Notes: generated by a model from the letters alone, not told the origin. A DNA stretch of 64,000 nt from Cricetomys ansorgei (GCA_026225945.1 JAMJFZ010000239.1:30518501-30582500), one strand, 5' to 3'. Shown: positions 39,400 to 47,319, counted from the first letter of the stretch. Made by a program: numbers and translations.

Positions 39400-40735
39400 A
39401 TATATATATTTAAATCCTATAATTCTGTAGAAAGGATAAAAAGTCAAACTATGCAGAAATAACTAGAGCAAAGAACCCAAAGTATAGTGACAATCTATTC
39501 TCCCTTCTCTGATATTTATTCTTCTTTTTCTCTTGTTTTTAAGATAAAATAGATTTTCACAATATCATGAATTTTACTTTAAGGCTAACAAATCATCACC
39601 ACAACCACACACCTGCGGTTTTTCTTTATAAGTGAATCTGAAAGTTTTGACATTAACGCTTGCACTTTGGTTGAGATTTTGTTAAACATTTTCACTGGTT
39701 CTATTTGAAATTTGTGTTAAGCCTGTATTTGAGTGCTTATGGAAATGGAAAAGGTTTACAAATCACTAAACCACCATCATAACATAGAGAGGGAGAGAGA
39801 GAGGAAGAGGGAGGGGGAAGGACTTATGTTTAAAATAAAGCCAAAAAAATTCACAAATAGCCTTAATCATTACCATCCAGGAAAGTCTGTTCAAGATAAT
39901 CAATGATCTGAGTGGCCTCACAAATTATGTTTTCCCCGTGGATAAGGACAGGCACTTCTCCAGTTGAGTTCAAACGCATAAACCAAGGCTCATTGTGCTC
40001 ACTCAGGGGCAGACTTACATCATGTTCCTCGCACTTCAATGCCTTTTCAGCAATTACCAAGCGCACCTGGAAGAGTTCACAGGGGTTACTACTGTTTTCA
40101 GTTAAAAGCCTTCCCCAGACGCAGCTAAACAACCTTGGTTGGCTTCCTGAGCTAGCTAACTTCCTTTGAACTTGTTTAATGATGTCTGTTCCTAGAGGTA
40201 ATAAATGAGAAGCAGCCTGGCAGCTTACTGCTATAAATTATAGAAGAAAAGGGGAGGAACGAAAATCACCTTGTCTTCACAATAGTCACTCTCTCTCCAA
40301 CACCACTGCGATCTCTGCCCTAAACCAAACTATATCTTCCCCAGACAAAAAGACTACAGGGCTGGAGAGATGGCTCAGCGTTTAAGAGAATTTACTCTCT
40401 TGCGGATGACACAGGTTTGATTCCCATCACCCACGGTGGGTGATTCACGAGGGCCTGTAACTCCAACTCTAGGTGAGCCCATAAAAGGACCACCTTAAGT
40501 ACAAATGGATGTTTGGACCTTCATCAAGGAATGCAAGCCTACGAAAATAAAAGCAATTTCATTCTCTTTGGGGAGGTGGCTGTCTTTACATGATTTTGTC
40601 TTTTTTTTTTTTTTTTTCTCTTCTGGTGCTAGAGATTCCCAAACCTGGGACCTTGAGCTTGCTAGGCAAGAACTCTATCTCTGAGCTAAATAAATATCTA
40701 ACACGTATATAGGACTCTATCTCTGAGCTAAATAC

Positions 40736-40779
<44 letters not shown>

Positions 40780-41426
40780 ATATATACACACATACACGTG
40801 TATACATCTTCCATATATATATTTATGAAGCATGGTGACCGAAGACTGCAAACCGCCAAGATAGGAAGGATGCCACAAATTCAAGGCCAGTTTGATCTAC
40901 ATAACAAGTTCTAGGTTGGCCAGGTTGCACTTCAAGACCCTGCCTCAAAAACTAAATAAATATATTAATTATATTTTTTTATTTTTATGTTTTTTTTTTT
41001 TTTTTTTTTTTTTTAAGAAGGAACATAGATCAAGGTGTTGCTGGAAGGCACTTTTTCCTGCCTCAATCTCCAAAGCCCAGAGCTCAAAGGGCAAAACCTC
41101 CAGGCCAAATGCTGAACGCGATGCTTCTAAGTGGTGCTTCCTGAGTGGCGGTGACGCAGGCACTGCCCGAATCCTCCCACTGCTGCCCGTGCGCACCTCG
41201 CTGCACCCCGGCTCCGAAGGCACCCCGGGGCCAGGCCGCTGGAAGCCCGCGCGCCCCGGGAGCTGTCCCGGTGCTGAAGCCCAGCGCGCCCCGGGCTCCC
41301 GGCCTTTACCTTTTGAGAGCTGAAGGAGTGCGTCCAGTGGTACAGAATGAGCCTGACCTCCGCGTCCGGCCGGCCTTCCGCCCTCAGGGGCGCGCCCGCC
41401 AGCGCCTCATCCTGCCTTCGAGCCAT
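26887..41426 (-). CDS. Gdap1: Gdap1, complete six-exon coding region (spliced, 358 codons)
   Basis: Ganglioside-induced differentiation-associated protein 1, a GST-fold protein tail-anchored in the outer mitochondrial membrane, also reported on peroxisomes. It is known to influence mitochondrial fission and membrane contacts, and human mutations cause Charcot-Marie-Tooth disease (CMT4A and related forms). Joining 41426-41310, 40066-39874, 31462-31289, 30183-30089, 28737-28623 and 27269-26887 gives an uninterrupted 358-residue frame, the family's normal length. Thioredoxin-like GST N domain is about residues 24-105, the alpha-loop about 145-200, the GST C domain follows, and a C-terminal transmembrane segment is residues 319-340 with a short basic tail. 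Residues known as human CMT sites (R120, Q163, C240, H256, R282) are present at the expected numbers. All introns are GT-AG. No frameshift or internal stop, so this is the functional gene and not a retrocopy. Confidence 0.97.
27270..28622 (-). other. Gdap1 intron 5 (1353 bp)
   Basis: Bounded by GTAGGT and TCTCCTATTAG. Contains one diverged B1 (27980-28092); the rest is unique AT-rich sequence. Confidence 0.93.
27980..28092 (-). repeat. B1 SINE (diverged), Gdap1 intron 5
   Basis: GAAACAAGGGCTTACTCTCT, CCTGGAAGACCTTGAACTGC, TGCCTCTGCCTCAGCC, ATCAAGCCCAGC. Confidence 0.65.
28623..28737 (-). CDS. Gdap1: Gdap1 coding exon 5 (residues 194-231, split codon 232)
   Basis: After acceptor GTTAATTAG the exon reads SKLLDHDNVKYLKKILDELE and on to LDQVETELQRRNEETP, then one G of a split GAA codon before donor GTAGGT (28622). 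It is a long heptad-like helix (L, I, L, V, L spacing) forming the second half of the alpha-loop and the following GST C helix. S194 is a known human nonsense site and is intact here. 115 bp gives 38 codons plus one base, in phase with exon 6 starting AA. Confidence 0.95.
29103..29400 (+). repeat. B3 SINE with CA tail, Gdap1 intron 4
   Basis: ACACATTTGTAATGCCAGCT, GGCAGATCCCTGGGACTCAT, CTTATCTCAAAAATAATGGG, CTTTGGCCTCTACATGCAGA in B3 order; the (CA)n at 29375-29399 grew from its tail. Confidence 0.75.
29860..29935 (-). repeat. B1-derived fragment, Gdap1 intron 4
   Basis: AGAGTATCTCACTTTGTAGC followed by CCAGGCTGGCCTGAGACTCA. Confidence 0.6.
30089..30183 (-). CDS. Gdap1: Gdap1 coding exon 4 (split codon 162, residues 163-193)
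   Basis: Starts with GT after acceptor TATTATCAG, completing S162, then QIGNTESELKKLAEENPDLQ and on to IAKQKRLK. It ends in phase 0 before a strong donor GTAAGT (30088). This exon is the charged amphipathic first half of the alpha-loop, the GDAP1-specific insertion between helices 4 and 5 of the GST C domain. Q163, the first whole codon, is a known human truncation site (Q163X). 95 bp gives 2 + 93. Confidence 0.95.
30184..31288 (-). other. Gdap1 intron 3 (1105 bp)
   Basis: Bounded by GTACGT and TATTATCAG. Contains a homopurine stretch on the plus strand (30440-30640), which makes the transcript rich in C and U; otherwise unique sequence without recognisable repeats. Confidence 0.93.
30460..30640. 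repeat. Homopurine tract in Gdap1 intron 3
   Basis: Plus strand GGAGAGGGGAGGGGAGGGGA and flanking GA-rich sequence; on the gene strand this is C/U-rich, starting about 280 nt upstream of the exon 4 acceptor. Confidence 0.8.
31289..31462 (-). CDS. Gdap1: Gdap1 coding exon 3 (split codon 104, residues 105-161, split codon 162)
   Basis: Acceptor TATTTTAG precedes AA (completing E104) and then RTPRLMPDKGSMYYPRVQHY. It continues through the conserved RELLDSLPMDAYTHG and HPELTVDSMIPAYATTRIR and ends with the first base of the AGT codon for S162 before donor GTACGT (31288). The exon links the GST N domain to the GST C domain and starts the alpha-loop that is characteristic of GDAP1 proteins. R120 and R161, known human CMT sites, are both here and unaltered. 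174 bp fits phases 2+171+1. Confidence 0.95.
32145..32255 (+). mobile_element. L2 LINE 3' end in Gdap1 intron 2
   Basis: GATTGTAAACCTCTTGGGAT, CAATCCCCCTAATAAATATT and TTGACACATAGCCAGTACAT resemble the L2 3' end, antisense to the gene. Confidence 0.6.
34300..34412 (+). repeat. B1 fragment, Gdap1 intron 2
   Basis: TGGCACATGCCTGCAATTCC, AGCACTCAGAAGGCTAATAC, AGGCCAGTGTGGGC, A-rich tail. Confidence 0.7.
34660..34787 (+). repeat. ID-type SINE with CA repeat, Gdap1 intron 2
   Basis: GCTGGGGGTATGGTTCAGTC, TACAAGGCCTTGGATTAAAT, then AAATAAATAAATG and (CA)n at 34766-34786. Confidence 0.65.
35995..36180 (+). repeat. B2 SINE, Gdap1 intron 2
   Basis: GGCTAGAGAGATGGTTCAGC, GGTTCAATTCCCAGAACACG, GCCCTCTTCTGGCCTCGG, tail AAATAAAATAAATAAATC. 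Confidence 0.85.
36760..36850 (-). mobile_element. L2-like fragment in Gdap1 intron 2
   Basis: AGACAGTCTCTGACCTCACA, then GCTCTTACAGTGATTTAAAAG, matches the antisense L2 3' region. Confidence 0.45.
37365..37480 (+). repeat. MER5-type fragment in Gdap1 intron 2
   Basis: GTGCATATAAATCACTTGGG and GTTCTTGTTAAAACAAGATT match the MER5 5' block. Confidence 0.6.
38970..39300 (+). repeat. Two MIR-like fragments in Gdap1 intron 2
   Basis: CTCAGCTCTGCTAGTGGTCA with GACCTGGCCATGTCACTGAA (38998-39070), and then ATGGTCACATGACCTTAGAC with CTCATATGCAAAATGGGAAT (39175-39240), are two MIR cores in the same orientation. Confidence 0.6.
39353..39397. repeat. (AT)n tract, Gdap1 intron 2
   Basis: About 22 AT units, followed by TTTAATATATATATTTAAA, itself palindromic. 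Confidence 0.9.
39781..39825. repeat. GA-rich low-complexity tract near exon 2
   Basis: GAGAGGGAGAGAGAGAGGAA and following; on the gene strand a pyrimidine tract about 50-90 nt downstream of the exon 2 donor. Confidence 0.7.
39874..40066 (-). CDS. Gdap1: Gdap1 coding exon 2 (residues 40-103, split codon 104)
   Basis: Begins VRLVIAEKALKCEEHDVSL directly after a CTCTTCCAG acceptor (AG at 40068-40067) and ends with one base of a split GAA codon before donor GTAATG (39873). It encodes most of the GST N-terminal thioredoxin-like domain: the beta2 region, the cis-proline loop around TGEVPVL and the helix ENIICEATQIIDYLEQTFLD. 193 bp gives 64 whole codons plus one base, matching exon 3, which starts with the two bases AA. 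Downstream of the donor on the gene strand, intron 2 has a pyrimidine-rich tract about 50-90 nt away. Confidence 0.96.
40358..40480 (+). repeat. B2 SINE (truncated), Gdap1 intron 1
   Basis: AGGGCTGGAGAGATGGCTCA, CAGGTTTGATTCCCATCACC, GGGCCTGTAACTCCAACTCT. Confidence 0.8.
40600..40735 (-). repeat. ID/B4 SINE fragment, Gdap1 intron 1
   Basis: T-rich head then CTAGAGATTCCCAAACCTGG, GCTTGCTAGGCAAGAACTCT, TCTCTGAGCTAAATA; the last block is duplicated at 40708-40733 (GACTCTATCTCTGAGC). Confidence 0.65.
40735..40800. repeat. (GT)n with AT flanks, Gdap1 intron 1
   Basis: (GT)15 at 40745-40775 between TATATATAT and TATATATACACACA blocks. Confidence 0.9.
40825..40955 (+). repeat. B1-like SINE (diverged), Gdap1 intron 1
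   Basis: AGCATGGTGACCGAAGACTG, CACAAATTCAAGGCCAGTTT, GATCTACATAACAAGTTC, AAGACCCTGCCTCAAAAAC. Confidence 0.55.
40990..41014. repeat. T homopolymer, Gdap1 intron 1
   Basis: 25 T on the plus strand (A on the gene strand), about 90 bp from the CpG-island edge. Confidence 0.9.
41259..41278 (-). promoter_or_regulatory. NRSE/RE1-like element at the start of Gdap1 intron 1
   Basis: The gene strand has TTCAGCACCGGGACAGCTCC. Both REST half-sites (TTCAGCACC and GGACAGC) are present, but the spacing is one base shorter than in the canonical 21-bp NRSE. It begins about 32 nt inside intron 1, in the CpG island. GDAP1 is neuron-enriched, so REST control is plausible, but the altered spacing may weaken binding. 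Confidence 0.4.
41310..41426 (-). CDS. Gdap1: Gdap1 coding exon 1 (residues 1-39)
   Basis: The first coding exon begins at ATG 41426-41424 in a good Kozak context (AAAATGG, A at -3, G at +4) and reads MARRQDEALAGAPLRAEG and onward to the conserved block LILYHWTHSFSSQK. It ends in phase 0 at AAG followed by donor GTAAAG at 41309. The frame stays open upstream through a TTG codon but has no further ATG that would make a better start, and MARRQ matches the family's usual N-terminus. The first ~24 residues are the most variable part of the protein between mammals; the thioredoxin-like fold starts at LILYHW. The exon sits inside the CpG island. Confidence 0.95.
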
Positions 41427-41548
41427 TTTGGGGTGCAAGGGGCTCAGCCAGCCTCGTCCTGGGCCTGCTCCCCGGGAGGCTCACTGCTGCGTCCTTGGGT
41501 TTCCCGAGGCTCCCGGTTGCCGGAAGGACAGGCTCCACGGACAAACTG

Positions 41549-41567
41549 ACTTCTGGGAAATGTAGTT
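41549..41567 (-). promoter_or_regulatory. ZNF143/Staf-type element in the Gdap1 proximal promoter
   Basis: The gene strand reads AACTACATTTCCCAGAAGT, close to the ZNF143/Staf consensus ACTACAATTCCCAGAATGC, one of the best conserved mammalian promoter motifs. It lies 123-141 bp upstream of the ATG, where such sites usually sit relative to a transcription start. It supports this region as the core promoter and suggests the start lies between it and 41426. Confidence 0.7.
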
Positions 41568-41569
41568 CC

Positions 41570-42245
41570 TCCCAAAGGAAGCTGTGCCGCCTGGGCAGCA
41601 GAGATGCTGCTTGAGAAGTCACCTGCGAGAGATGTCATGGGATTATTTTTAGGGAGGAAAACTTTCTAAACTCTGACTGTCTGATTTGGGGGGCAAGGAA
41701 AAATGATGATAGCAAATGACCTGTGGGCTTTGGACGTTGGTTGGGCAAATTTTCACCCAACCAGTTTCACAAGACATTCAGCGCTTTTTACTTTGGTGGA
41801 AAGCAATTCAATTAAGTGTCAATGAGTTTTCATTCAAAGATACTCCTATAGAGTCGTAAATTATATCTCATGAGTAAATCAACAATGGCAATGTCAAATT
41901 GCCTGTTGGTTAAGATAGCAGAATATAGCAGAAATACCTAGGAACATGTCCTGCTTTTACCATTTTCTCCATTTTTTAAATAAAGATCATCTCATTTCAT
42001 TTGTAAGGTTCTTGTGAGAATTGAGTTGATAAATTAAATAGTATACCCAACGTCAATACTACTTATAAGCCCAATTGCCTTAAAATAGTCCCTTTATAAC
42101 CATAATCAGAAAGGATGACTTCATATTCTATTTCTAATTCTAGTTATAATTGCATATCTCTTAAAATATGAAACCATAGCAAACTAACAAAATTTCTCTT
42201 TCAGCATATTTATATAAATCTTGCCAGGAAATAAATTTCTTTATA
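41570..42245. other. Gdap1 upstream flank
   Basis: Sequence turns AT-rich abruptly beyond the CpG island. It holds the inverted repeat at 41738-41763; no repeat family or second promoter recognised. Confidence 0.6.
41738..41763. other. Inverted repeat upstream of the Gdap1 promoter
   Basis: TGGTTGGG (41738-41745) and CCCAACCA (41756-41763) with a 10-bp spacer; about 310-340 bp upstream of the ATG. Each arm contains a CCAAC box-like core but not a perfect CCAAT. Confidence 0.5.
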
Positions 42246-42249
42246 ATTC

Positions 42250-42440
42250 ACTACCAAATATTATTGGAGCACTATGGTCCAGGCATTTTGCTGGGTCCTG
42301 GAACTACAAAGATTTGCCACATAAGATCTAATGCCTGGCACACGATATACAAGTCTGGTGGCAGGTGCAACAATATAAACAGCTACAAGAAATAAGAAAA
42401 GTTTCAGGACCAATGCAAGAAATAAATAAAAAGTAAAACA
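42250..42440 (-). mobile_element. L2/MIR-like fragment
   Basis: ATTATTGGAGCACTATGGTC, CAGGCATTTTGCTGGGTCCT and GGAACTACAAAGA follow the antisense L2 3' end. Confidence 0.55.
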
Positions 42441-42681
42441 TCGCAGACATGCAGCCCAGGTAGGAAGGCCCATGAAAGAGACAAAAAGCTTATGAAACTT
42501 TCCTCCCCTTCATAGTACTTCATTGGTTGTTCCCCATATTTCTTTTATGATTTGAAAGGTTTTATAATATATTTTTAGTGAGCTCCTTGACAATTTTTTA
42601 ACTCAAGTTATTTGGGTGGAAGGACATTCAGGGCTTCTGCCACCGAGCAATACATTCAGTCCCTTCAGTTCATTCTTAGTT

Positions 42682-42705
42682 AAAAAAAAAAAAAAAAAAA
42701 AAAAA
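42682..42705. repeat. A homopolymer
   Basis: 24 A; no SINE body recognised directly upstream. Confidence 0.9.
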
Positions 42706-42859
42706 GGAAAGCAAACTTTAAAATCAGGCAGAGTGGAATTAAATTCAAGTTCCACTCCTAACTGAGCCCCCCTCAACCTTTGCTTCTACTTAGATAAAAT
42801 AAGGATATATATAGAAATATAGGCCTATATTGACTGGTATGGGAATCTGATGATAAAAA

Positions 42860-43650
42860 TATACTCATGCCCTGGGGGAAGTCCAGGTCCCTGTGGAATG
42901 ACCAGATGCCTGAGGGTGTCTGTGGGAAGACGGGGTGCCTGCATGATGTCCAGGTCTCTGTGGTTTGGCTGAGAGCCTGCATGATGCCTGATCATCTGTG
43001 GGATTCCCTGGTGCCCGAGGGATGTTCTGGTGCCTGCAGAATGTCCTGTGCCTGCTAGATGTCCAGGTGACTGTGTGGTATCTAGATGACTGAGGGACTG
43101 CCGGGTATCTGTGTGATTATGTCCAGTGCCTGTGTTTTGTCCATGTGCATACAGGATGTCTGGGTGTCTGTGAGAGGCCCTAGTGCTTGCAGGATGTCCT
43201 GGTGCCTATGGAATGTATGGGCACCTGCAGGATGTCCAGGAGCCTGCGGGATATCTAGGTTCCTGTGTGATGTCCAGGTGCCTGTGTTGTGTCCATGTGC
43301 CTGTACAATGTCTGGGGAACATGATGAATGTCTGGTGCCTGATGCCCACAGTCGCCTGGGGGAAGACTGGGTATTTGTGTGGTGCCTGGGTTTCTGCAGG
43401 ATTCCCTGGTGCCTGTGGGAAGTCCTGGTGCTTATGGGGGGACCCTAGTGCCTACAGGAGGTCTGGGTACTTGTGAGATATCTGGGTCCCTGCAGAATGC
43501 CTGGGTGCCTACAGAAGGCACTGATACCTGTGGGAGGTCCTAGTCACTGCCAGATGAATAGATGCCTGTGTGATGTCTGGGTACCTGAGGAATGACCAGT
43601 TGCCTGTGGGAGGCCCTGGTCCCTATGGTATGTTGGGGAGCATGCTCAGT
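42860..43650. repeat. Degenerate minisatellite, unit about 19-21 bp
   Basis: About 790 bp of imperfect tandem units of the form TGCCTG-YRNGRATGTCYRG-G, for example GTGCCTGTGTTGTGTCCATG (43280s) and GTTCCTGTGTGATGTCCAGG (43259 onward). Roughly 40 units. It lies about 1.4-2.2 kb upstream of the Gdap1 ATG. Open frames across it are a by-product of stop-poor repeats. Confidence 0.85.
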
Positions 43651-44039
43651 GCCCAAGTTTGGGTGGTGAGACCTAACTTCAGGTCAAACTCTTGCCATGC
43701 TTCATCTCAGACTAGTATGGGCCAGGTCAAAGTCCACAATCAGAACAGCCTTCTGCCTCCAAAGACCATGGTGAAGCTCATTATCCATGCTCCTGCCACA
43801 CAAACTTGACTTAATTTTATGTTTCTTTTTTTGAGGGCACAGGGGTGGGAATGTGGAATGGGGAGAAATGGGAAGAGGGTGTTATCAAGATACACTGTAT
43901 GAAACGCAAGTTATTAATAAAAAGTGTTTTAAAAAATACTCAAAGCACCTGGACATTGCCTAGCATGCTTGGTCCTGGGAGATGATGCTGACTTATATAA
44001 TGAGGGAAAAGACCCTACCTGGGGCTATCCACTGGAACT

Positions 44040-44142
44040 GGAGTTTTACAGATGGTTGTAAGCCACCATGTGGGTGCCAGAAATTGAACCCAGATTCTAG
44101 AAGAGTAGCTGTGCTCTTAACTGATGAGCCATCTCTGCAGCC
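44040..44142 (-). repeat. B2 SINE 5' part
   Basis: AAGCCACCATGTGGGTGCCA, GAAATTGAACCCAGATTC, CTGATGAGCCATCTCTGCAG in reverse orientation. Confidence 0.8.
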
Positions 44143-44329
44143 CTAACCACCATAGTTTTACTTTTTTTTAAAAAGTAGACTCTAATTATATTTAACACAG
44201 TATCTTTAATGTAGGTTCATTTTGTGTTTCTACATGCTACTGGTTTATCTGTTCTCAGTTATATAGCAAACATGTAAATCTCTCGCTCAACCCCCCCCCC
44301 TCTTTCCTTCTCTCCTTCCCCACCCCTCA

Positions 44330-44468
44330 GTGCTTTGGTTTATGTATCCTTGGCTGACCTGGAACTCACTATGTAGACCAGCCCAGCCTTGAACTCATAG
44401 GGAGCCAATTGCCTCTGCCTTTAATTCCAAGTGCTGTGATTAAAGGTTTGCACCACCACACCTAGCTT
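44330..44468 (-). repeat. B1 SINE
   Basis: TTGGCTGACCTGGAACTCAC, TATGTAGACCAGCCCAGCCT, TGTGATTAAAGGTTTGCACC. Confidence 0.8.
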
Positions 44469-44924
44469 CCTTTTATTTCTTTAAACTTTTTTATATTTTA
44501 GACTTTCTATAATGAATGTTGTTTTTACCTCTTAAGAAGCAAAAACTACAAGAAAATCATTAAATAATAAGGAATATGGTAAGTTTTTTTTTTTTTTTAA
44601 ATAATAACAGGAATAGAGGAACCGCTGTATCTAAATTCAATGATCTAAAATTCCTTTTACTTTCCAAACCAATGAAAGCCATTTGAGAGCAATAAAACCT
44701 CTTTTTCGTTCACATGTTTATTTGGAGATTTATGAACTGTCTGTATACTTCATACACAGGATCGTGTACATCATCACATTACTGTGGCGGCTGGAAGAAA
44801 GAGGCCAAATCCAGATAAACCATTAGAACAGAGCAAATGAAAGAGAGACTATCATGGCTTGAAGACAATGTAGAAGAATTAGATCACTCAGTCAAAGAAA
44901 ATGTTAAATATAAAACAGGAAAGT

Positions 44925-45005
44925 GGTAGTGGTCTACACAGCAACTTCCAGGCTAGCCAGAGGTGTATGGTGAGACCCTGTATCAAAACTCAGAACAAAA
45001 TAAAC
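44925..45005 (+). repeat. B1 fragment
   Basis: GTCTACACAGCAACTTCCAG, GCTAGCCAGAG and TGAGACCCTGTATCAAAACT. Confidence 0.6.
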
Positions 45006-45199
45006 AACAATAACAGAAACAAAAACAAAAAATCCACATTACATGCACGTACAAAATTCTCAAATAAAAAAATATTTTAAAAATTGAATTAAGAATCATA
45101 CTCCTATAATTTGGCAATCTCTTGTCAATTATGTTTGCAATCGCTAGCCACTTAAAAAATTCTTAGAGAAGGAAGAGTGAATTTGATATTGTAAAACAG

Positions 45200-45310
45200 C
45201 ACATTACACATTTTCTCTGAGCTTTAGTCACCTGACCTATAAATTATGATAATTATTTACCAGATATTCTGATGCACAAACATACAGAGTTTGGGAAAGT
45301 TCTTTAAACA
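45200..45310 (+). repeat. MIR-like fragment
   Basis: CTCTGAGCTTTAGTCACCTG, ACCTATAAATTATGATAATT follow the MIR 3' core. Confidence 0.4.
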
Positions 45311-46635
45311 GTTATGATTCCTGCACTAGTCCATGTTTGGTGACTTGATAAAGTTTTAATTTATTAGATAGTATATAAATGAAATATGTGTTATACATTA
45401 TATATATAAAGGTTACAGAGCGTCGAATCCTATTGCTGGTCTGATGAACATTGGTACGTTTCAGGTAATACCTATATTTTTAAATGAATGTCGCCTAAGC
45501 CAGAAATTTTGAAACCTGACAAATTTGAATACTTCTATTTTTAAAGTGCTATTATAAACGACCACAAGAGGTCTCTAGCTTTTAAGAAAACAACATTTCT
45601 TGCTATTTTTCTTTCTGGGCAAATTAGAAAACAGATACACGGATATTTTCTAGACAGTATACTTAATGAATTAAACAGTATTAAAGGCAGATTTTTCCTA
45701 ATTTTAAGAAAACATATTTGTACCTGTAGGCAAATAGGAATCTTTCCACTTTCTCATGAGTGTGGCACCACTAACAGAGGCACCCAGCAGCTGGGTTGCA
45801 ATGTCAGTAATCTAGTCCGTGGGAATCACGTAGGATTTGTAAGTGAAGTACAAGTAAGAAAACAAGAGGGGAGCTTTCATTCACACTGACATAGGTACAA
45901 GCAAGTACACTGTAACCAAGACATGATCTGACCAAAGTCACACTGTGGACAAGGTAACCAAGGATTCATGCACGACAAAGCTATTCTGTAGCAAAGAGGT
46001 TCTGTGACCAATGTGTGGAAGTCAGGCAAGAAGGGACCGTGGAGCATCATGCAACCCGCCTGGGAAAAAAGAAGGGCCCTTATTTACAAGTTTTCCTTAA
46101 GAATTTTCATTTTGAATGTGAACACAATGAGACAGAAAACAAAAACTCCATCTCTACTAAAATATAAATGATTTAATCTAATTAAGCACTATTAGTCATT
46201 TCTGGAAAACAGAAAATTGATGGGATCATTACAAGTAACAACAGTAACTTGAAATGAGGGCCTCTTGAATTAATGAACTGTAGTCAGGAGTAAATAGTAT
46301 TTGCTCTTAGAGGGAAGAAAGATCAGAGGAAATATACTAGAGACACCGGAAATATACACCGCCCACCACTAACACATCTTTCATAACTTACATGGACTTA
46401 ATTACTGGCATGGCTTAAAGCAGAGCAGGCAACCCAGGTCCTGGGTGTTTAGTTAGTATTAACATTGCTACTATCAAGAGAAAATGGAGACAATTCTAAT
46501 TTTATATGTACATGAAAGAACTTTAATTTTTGAAAATCTGCTTTTGAAGTTGTTTAAGTATTATCTGAGTAAGATCATTAAATGCATTGATTTCATGAAG
46601 CCCTTCAATGGTTCAGTGTAGGCTGACCTCCATAT
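45310..46635. other. Unique noncoding DNA
   Basis: AT-rich, nothing recognised. Confidence 0.55.
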
Positions 46636-46639
46636 TTGA

Positions 46640-46800
46640 TTTATCAAAGTGATTCTCAAAGGACAGTTCATTACTTCCTGGGAACTTGCTACATGTATAT
46701 ATATTTTAATGAACCTTTACTTCTGGGTGCAAGACACAGCAATCTGTGCTTTAACAAGCCTCCAGGTTTCTCTGACAAACATCGAATTTGACAGCTACCT
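46640..46800 (+). repeat. MER5-type hAT transposon relic
   Basis: AGTGATTCTCAAAGGACAGT, TCCTGGGAACTTGCTAC, ACAGCAATCTGTGCTTTAAC and AAGCCTCCAGG are clear MER5A blocks. Confidence 0.7.
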
Positions 46801-47319
46801 ACTTAATGTATCTTTGATAGCAAGGCTGAGCTTCCTGTCTCATTTGTAAAACTTGCAGAGCAGAACAGTGTGTGTGAAAGTCAAAAGACTGACTTCATTC
46901 TAGTCATAAGAAAACATTCAACAACTTGGAACAATTTCAGAACACACAGGGAAAGCCCTGTGGTACACAACCACCAGTTAGAGTTCTCAGGCTCTAGGTG
47001 CCAGGTCTGCCTCTTTCCCCTGGAAAAGAATAGACAGCCTACAGAGCCAAAGCCACAGTGACTGAATAGTGAATTCTGGTTTGAGGTTGCAAAACTGTCC
47101 TCTTTCAAGATTCCAGTGCAAATGATTATATTTACCACCAAGAACAGCTTACTAAATCAAGAGGCCATGGTTTTGACATTACTATCCTTTATAACAACCT
47201 AATTTTACAGTTTCCCAATTAAATGTGTTAATAATTTAGTATTTTTTTTTCTATTTTTTAAGTAGAAAATTCACTCTGGCTTTTATTTTGGGTGGAAAGG
47301 ATTGGATATCTCTTGTACT

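Larger units (their letters stand above)
31463..39873 (-). other. Gdap1 intron 2 (8411 bp)
   Basis: The largest intron, bounded by donor GTAATG (39873) and acceptor TTTTAG (31463). Contents include L2 fragments (32145-32255, 36760-36850), B1, ID and B2 SINEs (34.3-36.2 kb), a MER5-like relic (37365-37480), two MIR-like fragments (38970-39300) and a 45-bp AT dinucleotide tract (39353-39397). Long unique AT-rich stretches (for example 32.3-34.3 kb and 37.5-38.9 kb) show no exon I can support. Confidence 0.93.
40067..41309 (-). other. Gdap1 intron 1 (1243 bp)
   Basis: GT donor at 41309-41308, AG acceptor at 40068-40067. It holds the CpG-island tail, the NRSE-like element, a T-rich run (40990-41014), an approximate B1 (40825-40955), a GT repeat with AT flanks (40735-40800), an ID/B4 fragment and a B2. 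No additional exon seen. Confidence 0.93.
41105..41560. promoter_or_regulatory. CpG island at the Gdap1 5' end
   Basis: A sharp change from AT-rich flanks to GC-rich sequence with frequent CpG (for example 41180-41300 and 41360-41410). It covers the start of intron 1, coding exon 1, the 5' UTR and the proximal promoter. This is the only such island in the 64 kb, agreeing with a single gene start. Most of the CpG-dense part lies downstream of the ATG, in intron 1. No TATA box is evident at the expected distance, as usual for CpG-island promoters. Confidence 0.8.

Noticed and set aside
41427..41438. In-frame N-terminal extension of Gdap1 starting at 41438
   Set aside because: The codon there is TTG, not ATG. 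The ATG at 41426 has a good Kozak context and matches the usual protein start.
41145..41549. 134-codon plus-strand frame through the CpG island
   Set aside because: GC-rich DNA lacks stop codons. It is antisense to Gdap1 exon 1, has no family similarity, and its composition (Pro, Ala, Arg, Ser) is what a shadow frame gives.
43086..43476. Cysteine-rich 120- and 97-codon frames
   Set aside because: They lie wholly in the minisatellite. The unit length is not a multiple of three, so the repeated protein pattern is a by-product.
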